Below, in pieces: positions 1-9,815 of a stretch of DNA of 64,000 nt. The stretch covers positions 1 to 64,000 of the forward strand of contig NZ_WUEH01000023.1 in NCBI RefSeq assembly GCF_010468615.1, read 5' to 3'. Numbering within the stretch: the first letter of the stretch is position 1; every line of letters starts with the position of its first letter. The position numbers were made by a program, and so were the translations under genes. The notes under the pieces were generated by a model that was given only the letters and a program-made list of their open reading frames with translations, was not told where the DNA came from and searched no databases. The DNA comes from Pseudodesulfovibrio sp. JC047. Lineage in GTDB: Bacteria; Desulfobacterota; Desulfovibrionia; Desulfovibrionales; Desulfovibrionaceae.

Positions 1-401
1 TCAATTGATAGTGTACCGAATCGGTACTTGGTGCCGCAGAGCACGAATAAGAAAAGGAATACATTACTAATACGCCATAAGGCGAGGGTGAAGCCTGGCC
101 TTATTAAAGAGAAAACAACGAAGAAAGGGAGTTCTTGACATGGTGCCGCATAAGAAAAGCCCTTTTCAAAGGGTTTGTCTCTCCCTTTCCCCCAGCCGCC
201 GGAGGCATTCTTCCCTCGATCTGCCGTTCACCGGGTAAAATCGGACCGTTCACCTAAAAAAGAGCGCGGTTGCGCAGTTCTTTGAATACATGATATTTAT
301 TCAACGCGAGCCTTTCCATGACGGGAAACGCATTTCAGAAGGTTGCGGTCCGAATTTGAGACGGACCTTGCAGACACAACCATAGATCAGGAGAACAGAC
401 G
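1..401. other. Non-coding region upstream of acs
   Basis: No supported gene lies here. A near-perfect inverted repeat GTACCGA-A-TCGGTAC spans 13-27. TGGTGCCGCA occurs at 29-38 and 141-150, and ATAAGAAAAG at 47-56 and 150-159, so the region contains an imperfect internal duplication. A short hairpin CCCTTT/AAAGGG (160-173) and GCCGCCGGAGGCAT (195-208) match the repeat family at 46687-47063. A further inverted repeat TTGAATA/TATTCAA with a 9-base spacer covers 282-304. One or more of these may regulate acs, but I cannot place a convincing promoter; TTGACA at 135-140 lacks a good -10 at normal spacing. Confidence 0.5.
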
Positions 402-2384
402 ATGAGTGAAGAGAAAAAGATCGAGACGCTGCAAAGAGAGGGGCAGATATTCGAACCCGATACATCCATGCAGGCCGAGGCGTGGATTCAGAACATGGAC
501 GCCTATGACGCGGCCAATGAACGGGCACTCACTGATCCTGAAGGGTATTGGGGCGATCGGGCCAAGGAATTACTGACCTGGTTTTCCGATTTCGATTCAG
601 TGTTGGAAGCGGACTATGAGAAACCCGAATTCAAATGGTTTTCGGGCGGCACGACCAATGTTTCATATAACTGCCTGGATCGACACCTGACAGATGGCCG
701 ACGGAACAAGGCCGCACTTATCTGGCAGGGAGAACCGGAAGAAGACACCCGGGTATATACCTATCAGATGCTGCATACCGAAGTCTGCCGATTCGCCAAT
801 GTCTTGAAAAAGAAAGGCGTGAAACGGGGCGATCGGGTGGCACTGTATATGCCCATGATTCCTGAGTTGGCCATTGCCATGCTCGCCTGCACCAGACTCG
901 GCGCATTACATTCAATCGTGTTTGCGGGATTTTCCTCCATTGCCCTGCAATCGCGTATCGAGGATTGTCAGGCCAAAGTGCTGGTGACAGCGGATGCCGT
1001 ACTGCGTGCGGGCAAGACCATTCCGCTCAAACCCAATGCAGATGAAGCACTCAAGGACTGCCCGTCTATGGAACAGTGCATCGTGGTGCAACGGGGCGGC
1101 AATGAAATTTCCATGGTGGAAGGCCGGGATTCCTGGTGGCATGATGAAATCAATGCTGAAGATATCACGTCCGAATGTGATTTTGAAAAGATGGATGCGG
1201 AAGACCCGCTGTTCATTCTGTACACATCCGGCTCCACGGGCAAACCCAAAGGCGTGCTGCACACCACGGGCGGCTACCTGACCTATGCGGCCCACACCAC
1301 ACAATGCGTTTTTGATATGAAAGACGATGATGTCTATTGGTGCACGGCGGATATCGGCTGGATCACCGGACATTCCTATATCGTCTATGGCCCGCTGGCA
1401 CTGGGTGCCACATCTGTCATGTTCGAGGGCGTGCCGAGTTACCCCAAACCAGATAGATTCTGGCAGATCGTGGACAAGTTCAAGGTCAATATCTTTTACA
1501 CCGCCCCCACGGTCATCCGTGCGCTCATGAGAGAAGGCGAGGAATGGACCAAAAAGTATGATCTGTCCTCGTTGCGGCTGCTCGGGTCCGTGGGAGAACC
1601 TATCAATCCCGAGGCATGGCTCTGGTTCCACAACAATATCGGCGGCGGCAAACTGCCGATCGTGGATACCTGGTGGCAGACCGAAACCGGGGGCATCATG
1701 ATTTCCGCCATGCCATATGCCACCCCGCTCAAACCCGGGTCCGCCACCAAAGCCCTGCCCGGTATTTCCGCCAAAATCGTGCGCCGGGACGGATCAGAGG
1801 CCGATGCCAATGAAGGCGGCCACCTCATTATCGACAAACCATGGCCGGGGATGCTCCGCAATGTCTGGGGTGACCCGGATCGGTATAAATCCACCTACTT
1901 CGCAGGCTTTTCCGAAGCATATGAAGCCGGGGATGGCGCCCGGGTCGATGAAGACGGGTATTTCTGGATCATGGGCCGCCTGGATGACGTCATCAACGTG
2001 TCCGGCCACCGCATGGGTACAGCGGAAATCGAATCCGCATTGGTGGCACACAAGGATGTCACTGAAGCCGCAGTCGTGGGAATGCCACACGATATCAAAG
2101 GTGAAACCATCTATGCCTATGTCACTCTCAAATCCGATCTTGAACCGGACGATGACATGATAAAGGAATTGAAAACCTGGGTGCGTAAGGAGATTGGTCC
2201 CATTGCCACCCCGGAATTCATCCAGTTCGCGGACGGCCTGCCCAAGACCCGTTCAGGGAAAATCATGCGCCGGGTCCTACGAAAGATTGTCGAAGGCTCC
2301 AACGACTTCGGCGATACCTCGACTCTGGCCGATCCCGGTGTGGTCACCGATCTGGTCGAAGGCAACAAGGACCTTGTCGGCTAA
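402..2384 (+). CDS. acs: Acetyl-CoA synthetase (acetate--CoA ligase)
   Basis: This cytoplasmic AMP-forming enzyme activates acetate to acetyl-CoA through acetyl-AMP. The 660-residue length is normal for Acs. The adenylate-forming P-loop [11 protein letters not shown] is at about residues 274-284. The C-terminal catalytic-lysine motif PKTRSGK is at about 614-620; Lys620 is the residue reversibly acetylated in characterised Acs proteins. The N-terminal ACS domain with [17 protein letters not shown] is also typical. An ATG preceded by AGGAG supports the start. The gene is monocistronic: it has its own terminator and the next gene is on the other strand. In sulfate reducers Acs usually serves acetate assimilation, which is an inference here. 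Confidence 0.97.
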   Translation: MSEEKKIETLQREGQIFEPDTSMQAEAWIQNMDAYDAANERALTDPEGYWGDRAKELLTWFSDFDSVLEADYEKPEFKWFSGGTTNVSYNCLDRHLTDGRRNKAALIWQGEPEEDTRVYTYQMLHTEVCRFANVLKKKGVKRGDRVALYMPMIPELAIAMLACTRLGALHSIVFAGFSSIALQSRIEDCQAKVLVTADAVLRAGKTIPLKPNADEALKDCPSMEQCIVVQRGGNEISMVEGRDSWWHDEINAEDITSECDFEKMDAEDPLFILYTSGSTGKPKGVLHTTGGYLTYAAHTTQCVFDMKDDDVYWCTADIGWITGHSYIVYGPLALGATSVMFEGVPSYPKPDRFWQIVDKFKVNIFYTAPTVIRALMREGEEWTKKYDLSSLRLLGSVGEPINPEAWLWFHNNIGGGKLPIVDTWWQTETGGIMISAMPYATPLKPGSATKALPGISAKIVRRDGSEADANEGGHLIIDKPWPGMLRNVWGDPDRYKSTYFAGFSEAYEAGDGARVDEDGYFWIMGRLDDVINVSGHRMGTAEIESALVAHKDVTEAAVVGMPHDIKGETIYAYVTLKSDLEPDDDMIKELKTWVRKEIGPIATPEFIQFADGLPKTRSGKIMRRVLRKIVEGSNDFGDTSTLADPGVVTDLVEGNKDLVG

Positions 2385-2402
2385 TAATTCACTCGCAAAA
2401 AA

Positions 2403-2436
2403 AAGGCTCCGTACAACAATACGGAGCCTTTTTTTT
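2403..2436 (+). terminator. Rho-independent terminator after acs
   Basis: A perfect 10-bp stem AAGGCTCCGT/ACGGAGCCTT with an 8-base loop is followed by a run of T. A-rich sequence on the other side means it could also serve the convergent transporter gene. Confidence 0.9.
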
Positions 2437-2515
2437 GCTCTTTGGGAAGACTGCGGTTCACCAGGAAACCGCCGTCCCAAAGAGAAAAGACGGACGAGAC
2501 AACGGGTAAAAGGCA

Positions 2516-3427
2516 TCAGGGTCTAAGCTGACTCAAAACCATCCCGACAAGCATGAGTCCACAGCCGATCAGGGCACGCATGGTCAGAACTTCGCCGAGC
2601 ATGAGACAGCCGCCAATGACGCCGAACACGGATTCAAGACTGAGGATGATCGCGGCGTGCGCGGGTTGGGCATCCCGTTGGGCCACAACCTGAAGGGTGT
2701 AGGCCACGCCCACGGACATGAGTCCTCCATAGGCGATTGACGGGGCTGCACCGATCAATCCGGTGAGGGTAATTTCTTCCGTGGCGAACGCGCCGACCAT
2801 GCTCAAAAAGGCACAGGCAATGAACTGTATCAGGGACAATTTGAGCGCGTCCACAGCATCCAGTCCCGGTGAAAGTTTTCCGACAAGCAACACATGCCCA
2901 GCCCAGAAAACCGCGCTGACCAACACCAATAGATCGCCAAAGGAAATGGTCAGATCCGACGTTACGGAAAGGAAATACATACCGACAACAGCCAAACCGG
3001 CTCCAATCCAGGTGCCCCATCCGGGCTTCTGGGCCAGAAGCAATCCGAAAATCGGCACAAAAACAACGTAAAGTCCGGTGATAAATCCGGCTTTTCCAGC
3101 TGTGGTGGCCTCGAAACCGAATTGGGTGAGCACTGGTCCGGCCAGTCCCATCTGTTGCAGGGACGCGCCGACAAACAAGGCGATACCGAGCAGCCCTCCA
3201 CCGACAAGCATCTTTCGACCACTCGCACCGACACTCGTTGTCGGTCGATTTTTCTGCATGTGCACAACCAGAGGAATCAGCGCCACAGCACCGAGAGCGA
3301 AACGGATACCGTTAAATGTCAACGGTCCGACGTGGTCCATGCCCACGCGTTGGGCCACAAAGGCCAACCCCCAGATGACGGCGGTGATGAAAAGCAGAAT
3401 GTCTGCACGAAGGGTTCGGGAATTCAC
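2516..3427 (-). CDS. EamA/DMT-family transporter
   Basis: This is a predicted inner-membrane protein of the drug/metabolite transporter superfamily with about ten hydrophobic segments in two EamA repeats; the substrate is unknown. The repeat signatures are visible near the start (AVIWGLAFVAQRVGMDHVGPLTFNGIRF) only in part, and again in the second half (ESVFGVIGGCLMLGEVLT). I chose the GTG at 3427, giving 303 residues, because AAGGAGAT lies just upstream. The open frame extends to 3484, but that extension is not hydrophobic and lacks a ribosome site. A second EamA protein lies at 39756. Confidence 0.88.
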   Translation of the reverse strand: MNSRTLRADILLFITAVIWGLAFVAQRVGMDHVGPLTFNGIRFALGAVALIPLVVHMQKNRPTTSVGASGRKMLVGGGLLGIALFVGASLQQMGLAGPVLTQFGFEATTAGKAGFITGLYVVFVPIFGLLLAQKPGWGTWIGAGLAVVGMYFLSVTSDLTISFGDLLVLVSAVFWAGHVLLVGKLSPGLDAVDALKLSLIQFIACAFLSMVGAFATEEITLTGLIGAAPSIAYGGLMSVGVAYTLQVVAQRDAQPAHAAIILSLESVFGVIGGCLMLGEVLTMRALIGCGLMLVGMVLSQLRP

Positions 3428-3501
3428 GCGTTGATCTCCTTTGAAACGATCAGCGTATGTACTGCATTCAAAGACCGTCGGCAAGGACGAAAGGCTTGGT
3501 A

Positions 3502-4077
3502 TTATGCGGAATCTTCCTCTTTGGCCGCCACCTGGTCCACCGCGGCATTGGCCTGTTCGGCCAGCGACTTGATCATGTTCAGCAAATAGGGTTCGGCTTC
3601 GGGCGACCCTTCACGAGGTGCCCAGTCAGGGACATTCTTGTCGTGCTCCTGCGTATAGGGTCCGGTCTTGGTCTCGAAAATCAGGGTATCCTGCTTGAGG
3701 GGAATATACGTGTGATAGACATGGGGAGCCACGTCAATGCCGAAATTTTCCGTCCCGGGCTGAAGCAGCAGGGTTTTCTCGATATCTCCTGCATCCGAAA
3801 ACTGGATGAAAAGCACTGAGCCAGCCATGACCAGCACCGTTTCATCCTTTGGCGGATCAAGATGGCGATGGGGCATGATATATGTCCCGGGCTGCATGGC
3901 GTTGAACATGCGATGAGACAGCGCATCATGAGACGAATGCAACTTTTGCAGCATCCGTTTGCGCGCACTGTCCCTGGACCGGGCCAGCAGATCGCCGACC
4001 ATGGTCAAACTCAAGGGAGTAACCGCACCCTCCGGTGCGTCCATAGCCACGGGAACATCAGTGGATTTATGTGTCAT
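3502..4077 (-). CDS. WbuC-family cupin-fold metalloprotein
   Basis: The protein has about 191 residues and the central cupin signature MPHRHLDPPKDETVLVMAGS, with His residues expected to bind a metal. Its order of conserved segments (MQPGTYIMPHRH, then VAPHVYHTYIPL) is that of the WbuC family, whose members often sit in surface-polysaccharide loci. The reaction is unknown. The GNAT/deacetylase/glycosyltransferase cluster just upstream fits a glycan role. The start is uncertain: ATG at 4077 is used, but a TTG at 4083 is better spaced from AGGA. Confidence 0.78.
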   Translation of the reverse strand: MTHKSTDVPVAMDAPEGAVTPLSLTMVGDLLARSRDSARKRMLQKLHSSHDALSHRMFNAMQPGTYIMPHRHLDPPKDETVLVMAGSVLFIQFSDAGDIEKTLLLQPGTENFGIDVAPHVYHTYIPLKQDTLIFETKTGPYTQEHDKNVPDWAPREGSPEAEPYLLNMIKSLAEQANAAVDQVAAKEEDSA

Positions 4078-4117
4078 GGGCAAGAGATATCCTGCCCATG
4101 CACTTTCGGCAAGCCGA

Positions 4118-4975
4118 CTAATCCAGCTTCAATCCAAGCAGTGACAATTCAGAATAGGTCAAATCGATATCGCGCGGTTCGACACGGGACGACTTGTAGA
4201 AACGAGGGGACTTGATGACCTCGACCTCGGCTCCGGGACCATCGTCATCCACGAACCGTCGATCGGCCGCCAACACACACTCGCTGTCCGGCAACAATGC
4301 TTCCGCAATATCCTGCACCCGTTGGGTGAAAAGGGCGGGATTGCTCCGATACAAAACGTCATAATAGACCCGATCGTTTTTCACGGCTCGCGCAAGAAGC
4401 AACAGACATTGTGCGCAGCGGGTCGCGACCAGCACCGGCATCACCCGAAGAGGGATGTGATCGTCAAAAAACGGCAGATCATACGGAGCCGATTGAGCAC
4501 GGATCTTGACCGGATCAACGATCAGCTCCAAGTTGTCATACAGCTTTCCCTGTTTGCGCCACAGCAAGCGTTCCTCATCAAGAACGTTCATGCCAAGGGA
4601 TTTGAAAAATTCAATTCGTTTCGGAGAAAGGGAAAAAACCGTGTACGTGGTTTCGGGATCGGCAGTGGCCATTTCGAGCATTTTGCTTCCCAACCCGTTT
4701 TTCCGATATTCCTTGCGAATATACCAGGATGTGAAGTTGGTGAATCGTTCCCAATATCCATCAATGATGCGATGGGAACAGATATGCCCATGAAAACCGA
4801 CAACCGCTCCGTTGTCATCAGCAACAATACCGAAATCCGGTTTTCCGGAACACCAACCATGAGTGAAAAGAGCACGCCATCGCTGTATTGAAAAAGCTGG
4901 ATTCATATATGTATGCAGCAGTTCACAGATGGCGTCAAAATCATTCGGTGTGGCTCGACGCAGTATGGCAGTCAT
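4118..4975 (-). CDS. GNAT-family N-acyltransferase-like protein
   Basis: The 285-residue protein starts with a typical GNAT fold (RRATPNDFDAICELLHTYMNP). The acyl-CoA binding motif RKNGLGS is at about residues 91-97. The C-terminal half does not match a family I recognise. It starts 8 bases after the stop of the deacetylase-like gene with GGAAG upstream, so the two are co-transcribed. A role in acylating a surface sugar or peptide is inferred from the neighbours only. The open frame upstream of 4975 overlaps the preceding gene and is not used. Confidence 0.75.
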   Translation of the reverse strand: MTAILRRATPNDFDAICELLHTYMNPAFSIQRWRALFTHGWCSGKPDFGIVADDNGAVVGFHGHICSHRIIDGYWERFTNFTSWYIRKEYRKNGLGSKMLEMATADPETTYTVFSLSPKRIEFFKSLGMNVLDEERLLWRKQGKLYDNLELIVDPVKIRAQSAPYDLPFFDDHIPLRVMPVLVATRCAQCLLLLARAVKNDRVYYDVLYRSNPALFTQRVQDIAEALLPDSECVLAADRRFVDDDGPGAEVEVIKSPRFYKSSRVEPRDIDLTYSELSLLGLKLD

Positions 4976-4983
4976 TAAACTTC

Positions 4984-5766
4984 CTATTTTGGTTGCGGCC
5001 AGATAGCGGCCGGAACAAGCCATGTAACGCCAGTATGAAAAGTGGTCAAGGCGAAGATGTCTTCGACGAATTGCCACGCATCCTGATCCATTTCAAGATG
5101 ATGGGTCAACAGACATGTCGGTTCGCTTCGATCAACGGTACCAAGCCGTTTTTCCTTGAGATGCTGGACCAAAGATTGGAGACAACGCTCCAATCCGGCA
5201 AACCGTGCTTCCTTCTTTTTCCACGTCAGGACATCACAATGCGCGTCAGCCACACGCAAGCCAACGGGCGGTGTGGGACGATCTTTCTTGTAGCTGGCGG
5301 ACAGCCCTCGAAATCCCAAGACAGGCAGGTAAAACAACAATTGCGGATCGATGCGATTCCACGGCGGAACCAGAGCCGGAACAAAGCGGCTTTTGAAAAG
5401 TTGGCTGAGTTTGAGCATCCCGTCACGTAACTCATCAAGCACCACGGACTTGGGCCGATGTAGCCCCAGCTCCCATGCCCCCATGCCCGAACCGGACGGA
5501 GCGTGATTCACATGGGCATATCCATGTTGCAAAATCCAGAGATGCGCTGCCCCGGAGACGGTTTTCCTGAGAGACTCTCCGGCCCGGGCCGGAATGGTCG
5601 CCAATCCGCACGGGACGTCATACTGATCGCTGAGACGGATCAATCGATCCAGCTCCACAGTCGGTTCAGCCGCGTCATCATCTCGCCACCACAGTTCAAC
5701 CGGCAGTCCGGCTTTTTCGTAGGCATCGAGTTCCTGTACCAATATGTTCAAAGTGTCGTGATTCAT
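4984..5766 (-). CDS. Polysaccharide-deacetylase-like protein
   Basis: The protein has 260 residues. WWRDDDA (about 26-32) resembles the metal/catalytic Asp strand of the glycoside hydrolase/deacetylase fold. QHGYAHVNHA (about 80-89) resembles the metal-binding His strand, and LVPPWNRIDP is like the conserved PPWN segment of this group. Substrate and activity are unknown, and no signal peptide is visible. The ATG at 5766 is preceded by AAGGAGG at unusually short spacing; an upstream extension to 5898 is open but overlaps the promoter region of the divergent radical SAM gene. Confidence 0.68.
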   Translation of the reverse strand: MNHDTLNILVQELDAYEKAGLPVELWWRDDDAAEPTVELDRLIRLSDQYDVPCGLATIPARAGESLRKTVSGAAHLWILQHGYAHVNHAPSGSGMGAWELGLHRPKSVVLDELRDGMLKLSQLFKSRFVPALVPPWNRIDPQLLFYLPVLGFRGLSASYKKDRPTPPVGLRVADAHCDVLTWKKKEARFAGLERCLQSLVQHLKEKRLGTVDRSEPTCLLTHHLEMDQDAWQFVEDIFALTTFHTGVTWLVPAAIWPQPK

Positions 5767-5863
5767 ATCCTCCTTTTGTAGCAAAGGTTCCTCACAAAAG
5801 CCACCGCACCGCTGGCGTTTTCGCGCGATCCATGGCAGGACATATTCCGAAGAAGGGAGCACT

Positions 5864-6973
5864 ATGAAACCACCCCACAATAACATCATCTGGAACATGA
5901 CACGAAAGTGTAATTTCCGGTGCGAATATTGCTATTTCCCACACGATAATACCCCGGTGACCGAAACGTTGCCCGCCGAGCGAATCACCGCATTTCTTGA
6001 CAGCACCGGCGACACGTGGAAAGTCGGACTGACCGGCGGCGAACCTTTTATCTATCCGAATTTCGTTGATATCTGCGAAACGCTCACGGCATCGCACATC
6101 ATCGGCGTGGACACCAACCTGTCCATCTCGTCCAAAGTCAAAGAATTCGCCGAACGCATTGATCCCAAACGAGTCCACAATCTGTATGTGGCCCTGCACA
6201 TCGAAGAACGAGAACGAGTCAAGGGCGTGAACGCCTTTATTCGAAATGCACAATGCCTCATGGACGCGGGGTTTGAAATCATCGTCAATTATGTGGTCCA
6301 TCCGACCCTGGAAGATCGATTCCAAACCGACCGGACATTCTACGCGAAGCATGGCATCACCATCACTCCCCGGCCATTTAAAGGCGAATATGAAGGACGT
6401 CGATACCCCGAAGCCTATGGTGACCGGGCACAGATCATTTTCGGCGACCATCCCGAACAGGGCAAGAAGGTGGCATTCAATTTTCAGGGAGTTCCCTGCT
6501 CGGCCGGACGAACGCTCCTTCGCATGGAACCTGATGGCACCATTTTTCGCTGTCCGGGCGACAAGACCGTGCTCGGCAACGTCATGGATGAGGTCCGTCT
6601 CTACAAGGGAAATGAACCGTGCATCAAGAAACGGTGTCCCTGTCGGGGGTTGGACCATGTCCAACTGACCGACTTTGAGGCCCACATGGTGGACGGCATT
6701 CAATTTGCGGTGGTCGCCGACAACGAGCGTTCCCGGACAGCCTTCACCCAGGCTGCCGACCTGCTCCCGGGCAATCCGTGCGTCGAGAACAACCTCGGCG
6801 TCCTTGCCTGGCGTCGCGACGATCATTCCCAGGCCCGTTCTCATTTCGAAGTCGCCCTCACACAGAGGCCGGACAATGCGTTGTACCGAGCGAATCGCGA
6901 CGGCGCACAGATTGCCGACGCGGATTTTGATCCACAAATATGCCTCGATGTAAATTCTGATGTGACAAAGTAG
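5864..6973 (+). CDS. Radical SAM protein with C-terminal TPR-like region
   Basis: Cys16, Cys20 and Cys23 form the radical SAM CxxxCxxC motif, followed by the glycine-rich TGGEPF for SAM binding. A second Cys group (CSAGRTLL, FRCPGD, CIKKRCPC, about residues 217-260) looks like a SPASM-type auxiliary cluster region. Residues from about 280 to 350 contain two TPR-like helical pairs (ADNERSRTAFTQAADLLPGN; NNLGVLAWRRDDHSQARSHF). It is divergent from the deacetylase-like gene. SPASM proteins often modify peptides or sugars; the substrate here is unknown. The fused TPR suggests a protein partner. Confidence 0.75.
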   Translation: MKPPHNNIIWNMTRKCNFRCEYCYFPHDNTPVTETLPAERITAFLDSTGDTWKVGLTGGEPFIYPNFVDICETLTASHIIGVDTNLSISSKVKEFAERIDPKRVHNLYVALHIEERERVKGVNAFIRNAQCLMDAGFEIIVNYVVHPTLEDRFQTDRTFYAKHGITITPRPFKGEYEGRRYPEAYGDRAQIIFGDHPEQGKKVAFNFQGVPCSAGRTLLRMEPDGTIFRCPGDKTVLGNVMDEVRLYKGNEPCIKKRCPCRGLDHVQLTDFEAHMVDGIQFAVVADNERSRTAFTQAADLLPGNPCVENNLGVLAWRRDDHSQARSHFEVALTQRPDNALYRANRDGAQIADADFDPQICLDVNSDVTK

Positions 6974-6980
6974 AGGTAGC

Positions 6981-7000
6981 ACCCGACCCGGATGTCGGGT
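6981..7000 (+). terminator. Weak hairpin after radical SAM gene
   Basis: A 7-bp stem ACCCGAC/GTCGGGT closes a 6-base loop just after the stop codon. No T-tract follows, so it is an attenuator or mRNA 3'-end hairpin at best. Confidence 0.3.
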
Positions 7001-7109
7001 ACAGGTTCATGAGGGGTCCTTTCTGGACAAAATAGACACAAGACGATAGTATCTCGCCGCAATTGAAACCGGACGATATCACTGATTTTCAAGGCCACAA
7101 ACACACGCT

Positions 7110-8276
7110 ATGGAATCAAAAGCATACAATATCCTGATGTACTCCCATGACACGTATGGATTGGGACATATACGACGCACCATGGCCATTGCCCGAAATC
7201 TGGTCGCCCCGGATGTCAACATCCTCATTGTTACCGGATCTCCCATTGTCGGACGATACACCATGCCCAAGGGCATTGATTTTGTCCGTATGCCCGGCAT
7301 GATAAAAAAAACCAACGCCATCTATGTTCCGCACTCCATCAAGGTCGATCCCAAAATCGCCATTTCCATCCGAAAAAACATCATTTCCGCCACGGCCAAG
7401 ACGTTCAAGCCGGACCTCTTCATCGTGGACAAGGTGCCGACCGGACTCAAGGGCGAAGTGCTGCCGACGTTGAAATGGATCAAGAAAAACTTGCCATGCA
7501 CCCGGGTGGTGCTTGGATTGCGGGACATTCTCGACGATGCAGAATCCACTCGTACGGATTGGAAACGCAAACGATTTCCCGAAGTCCTGCGAGACCTCTA
7601 TTCCGAAATATGGGTCTACGGGTCCAAGACCATGTACGATCCCATCACCGAATACGCCTTTCCTGACGATATCGCGAAAAAAACGATTTTCACGGGCTAT
7701 ATTCCCCGCAAGGCCCCCCGGACCCGCAAGGTCAAACGCAAGCACAAACAGGTCGTGGTCACCATCGGCGGTGGCGGTGACGGATACAACGTGCTGGACA
7801 CCTATCTGAGAATGCTTGAGACAAATGGGACAGTGGACTTCAAGACACTCATGATTACCGGCCCGTTCCTTTCTCCCGAACGACTCGACGAACTGGCCGA
7901 CCGGGCACGCGCCATCAAGGTACAAATCAAGCCATTTGTCCGCAACATGGAAAAACGCATAGCCAAGGCCGACCTGGTCGTTTCCATGGGCGGCTACAAT
8001 ACCATGTGCGAAATTCTCTCGCTGAAAAAACCCGCCCTGATCATTCCACGCGACACGCCGCGTCTAGAGCAGCTTATCCGCGCCACGGTCTTCAAAAAAC
8101 AAGGCCTGTGTGATTTCATCAAATGGGACGATGTTTCCCCCGAAACCATGCGGGAAAAAATCAACGCCCTGCTGGATGATCCAACGCCGTACACCACACA
8201 ACTCGAAACATTTGCCATGACTGGGCTCACGGTCATGCGTGATCGACTCGAATACTACCGAAAAAACTGTTCCTGA
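7110..8276 (+). CDS. GT28/MurG-like predicted glycosyltransferase
   Basis: The 388-residue protein has a GT-B layout. The N-terminus MYSHDTYGLGHIRRTMAIARNL is the acceptor-domain signature of the group often called COG4671 predicted glycosyltransferases. VVVTIGGGGDGYNVLDTYL starts the second Rossmann domain, and the C-terminal segment VVSMGGYNTMCEILSLKKPALIIPR is like the nucleotide-sugar binding part of MurG/GT28 enzymes. No membrane helix or signal peptide is evident, so it should act in the cytoplasm. The linkage and sugar are unknown. No strong ribosome site precedes the ATG. Confidence 0.8.
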   Translation: MESKAYNILMYSHDTYGLGHIRRTMAIARNLVAPDVNILIVTGSPIVGRYTMPKGIDFVRMPGMIKKTNAIYVPHSIKVDPKIAISIRKNIISATAKTFKPDLFIVDKVPTGLKGEVLPTLKWIKKNLPCTRVVLGLRDILDDAESTRTDWKRKRFPEVLRDLYSEIWVYGSKTMYDPITEYAFPDDIAKKTIFTGYIPRKAPRTRKVKRKHKQVVVTIGGGGDGYNVLDTYLRMLETNGTVDFKTLMITGPFLSPERLDELADRARAIKVQIKPFVRNMEKRIAKADLVVSMGGYNTMCEILSLKKPALIIPRDTPRLEQLIRATVFKKQGLCDFIKWDDVSPETMREKINALLDDPTPYTTQLETFAMTGLTVMRDRLEYYRKNCS

Positions 8277-8277
8277 T

Positions 8278-8388
8278 GACTGTTGAAAAAGGCACGAATC
8301 CAAAGGGGCGGGCACGATCACGCCCGCAACCGAATCACAGCAATCCTCCGGCTGCCGCCCCCAAAGACTCGCCTCTTTTTGAACAGTC
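8278..8388. repeat. Structured intergenic inverted repeat between glycosyltransferases
   Basis: Arms GACTGTTGAAAAAG (8278-8291) and CTTTTTGAACAGTC (8375-8388) are complementary with a single mismatch. Inside lies a second hairpin GCGGGC/GCCCGC (8308-8327). The nested layout occupies most of the 145-base gap between the two glycosyltransferases and could be a processed RNA, attenuator or repeat remnant. Confidence 0.5.
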
Positions 8389-8421
8389 GTCTCCCACAAC
8401 CAACGAAAGAGACGCCTCCCG

Positions 8422-9693
8422 ATGACCACACACACAAAAAAGACCACACTGGGCATGGTACTCAAAGGGTATCCCCGTATTTCCGAGACATTCATTTCCA
8501 ATGAAATCAAGTTGCTTGAAGAGATGGGATTCAAAATCCACATCTATTCCATGCGCGCCCCCCGTGAAAACTTTGCCCACAAATCGATCAAGGAAATCAA
8601 GGCCAAGGTGACGTATCTTCCTTCGTCCATGATCTGGGGACTTCCGGCCTTTTTATGGTATAATATCAGATTGTTTTGCAAAATGCCCAAACGGTACATG
8701 GACTGCATCAAGCTCATGAAGTCCCGTTTTGCATTAGCTCCCAAGAAACACACTTGGATCAAGCACCTGCTCCAGGCCGGGTATATCGTCCAGAAATCCG
8801 TAATCGACGACGGGGTGGACCTCGGCCATCTGCACGGCCATTTCGCCCACACGCCGACCACGGTGACCATGTACGCCGCCTTTCTCGCCGGGATTCCCTT
8901 TTCTTTCACGGCCCATGCCAAGGACATTTACACGCAGGACCCTCGACGCATTCAGGACAAGGTGGATCGGGCAAAATTCGTGGTGACCTGCACCAAATAC
9001 AATGCCCGCCATCTCGAAAAAACCATGGGCGGCTCGAAACCCATTCACTGCGTGTATCACGGTATCAATCTCGACCTATTCTCACCCAATGGACGAAGCA
9101 CCTCGGCCAAAACCCCGTATCACATCCTCACGGTCGCCCGATTCGTGGAGAAAAAAGGATTGGATACCGTACTCATGGCGCTTGCCAAACTGCGAAGTGA
9201 AGGGCTGGATTTCCGCTACACATTGGTGGGTGAAGGCAAAGCGGAGTTCAACCGGAAAATCAAACAACTCGTCCACGATCTCGGGCTGGACGACATCACA
9301 ACCCTGACCGGCACCATCACGCACGAAGATGTCATCCAACTTCTCGGATCATCCGACTGTTTCACTCTGGGCTGTCGCGAAGCCAAAGACGGCGACCGGG
9401 ACGGCATCCCCAACGTGGTGGCCGAGGCCATGGCAACAGGTGTGCCGGTCACGGCCACCGAGGTTTCCGGCGTTCCGGAACTGGTCGTCCACGAAGAAAC
9501 CGGCCTGCTGTGTCCCTCCAACGACGTGGATGCACTGGCAACAATCATTCGCCGCGCTCTGACAGACGACGAACTGCGAGCACACATCATTCCAGCCGCC
9601 AACACACAGGTCCACACGCTTTTCAACAACAAGCAGCTCATCCGCACGCTGGGAGAAATATACAAATCCCATGGTGTCCCCTGCACCAAATAA
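8422..9693 (+). CDS. GT4-family glycosyltransferase
   Basis: The 423-residue enzyme has the N-terminal motif VLKGYPRISETFISNEIKLL, seen in colanic-acid-type GT4 enzymes, and LHGHFAHTPTTVTMYAA. The C-terminal Rossmann domain carries the retaining E-x7-E region in IPNVVAEAMATGVPVTATE. It should transfer a sugar from a nucleotide donor in the cytoplasm. Donor and acceptor are unknown. It follows the other glycosyltransferase on the same strand, consistent with one glycan pathway. Confidence 0.86.
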   Translation: MTTHTKKTTLGMVLKGYPRISETFISNEIKLLEEMGFKIHIYSMRAPRENFAHKSIKEIKAKVTYLPSSMIWGLPAFLWYNIRLFCKMPKRYMDCIKLMKSRFALAPKKHTWIKHLLQAGYIVQKSVIDDGVDLGHLHGHFAHTPTTVTMYAAFLAGIPFSFTAHAKDIYTQDPRRIQDKVDRAKFVVTCTKYNARHLEKTMGGSKPIHCVYHGINLDLFSPNGRSTSAKTPYHILTVARFVEKKGLDTVLMALAKLRSEGLDFRYTLVGEGKAEFNRKIKQLVHDLGLDDITTLTGTITHEDVIQLLGSSDCFTLGCREAKDGDRDGIPNVVAEAMATGVPVTATEVSGVPELVVHEETGLLCPSNDVDALATIIRRALTDDELRAHIIPAANTQVHTLFNNKQLIRTLGEIYKSHGVPCTK

Positions 9694-9815
9694 CATGATA
9701 AAGGTGCCGGAACAGGAAAAATCCTCACCCCCTGATACATCGTGGGCAATTCCAACCGGACGGCTGACGTCAAACCAGACTTTGACTCAATGTCTTTTGT
9801 ATGGGAAATTGCCCC

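Noticed and set aside
5792-6982. 396-residue reverse-strand open frame over the radical SAM gene
   Set aside because: Antisense shadow; the plus strand carries clear radical SAM Cys motifs.
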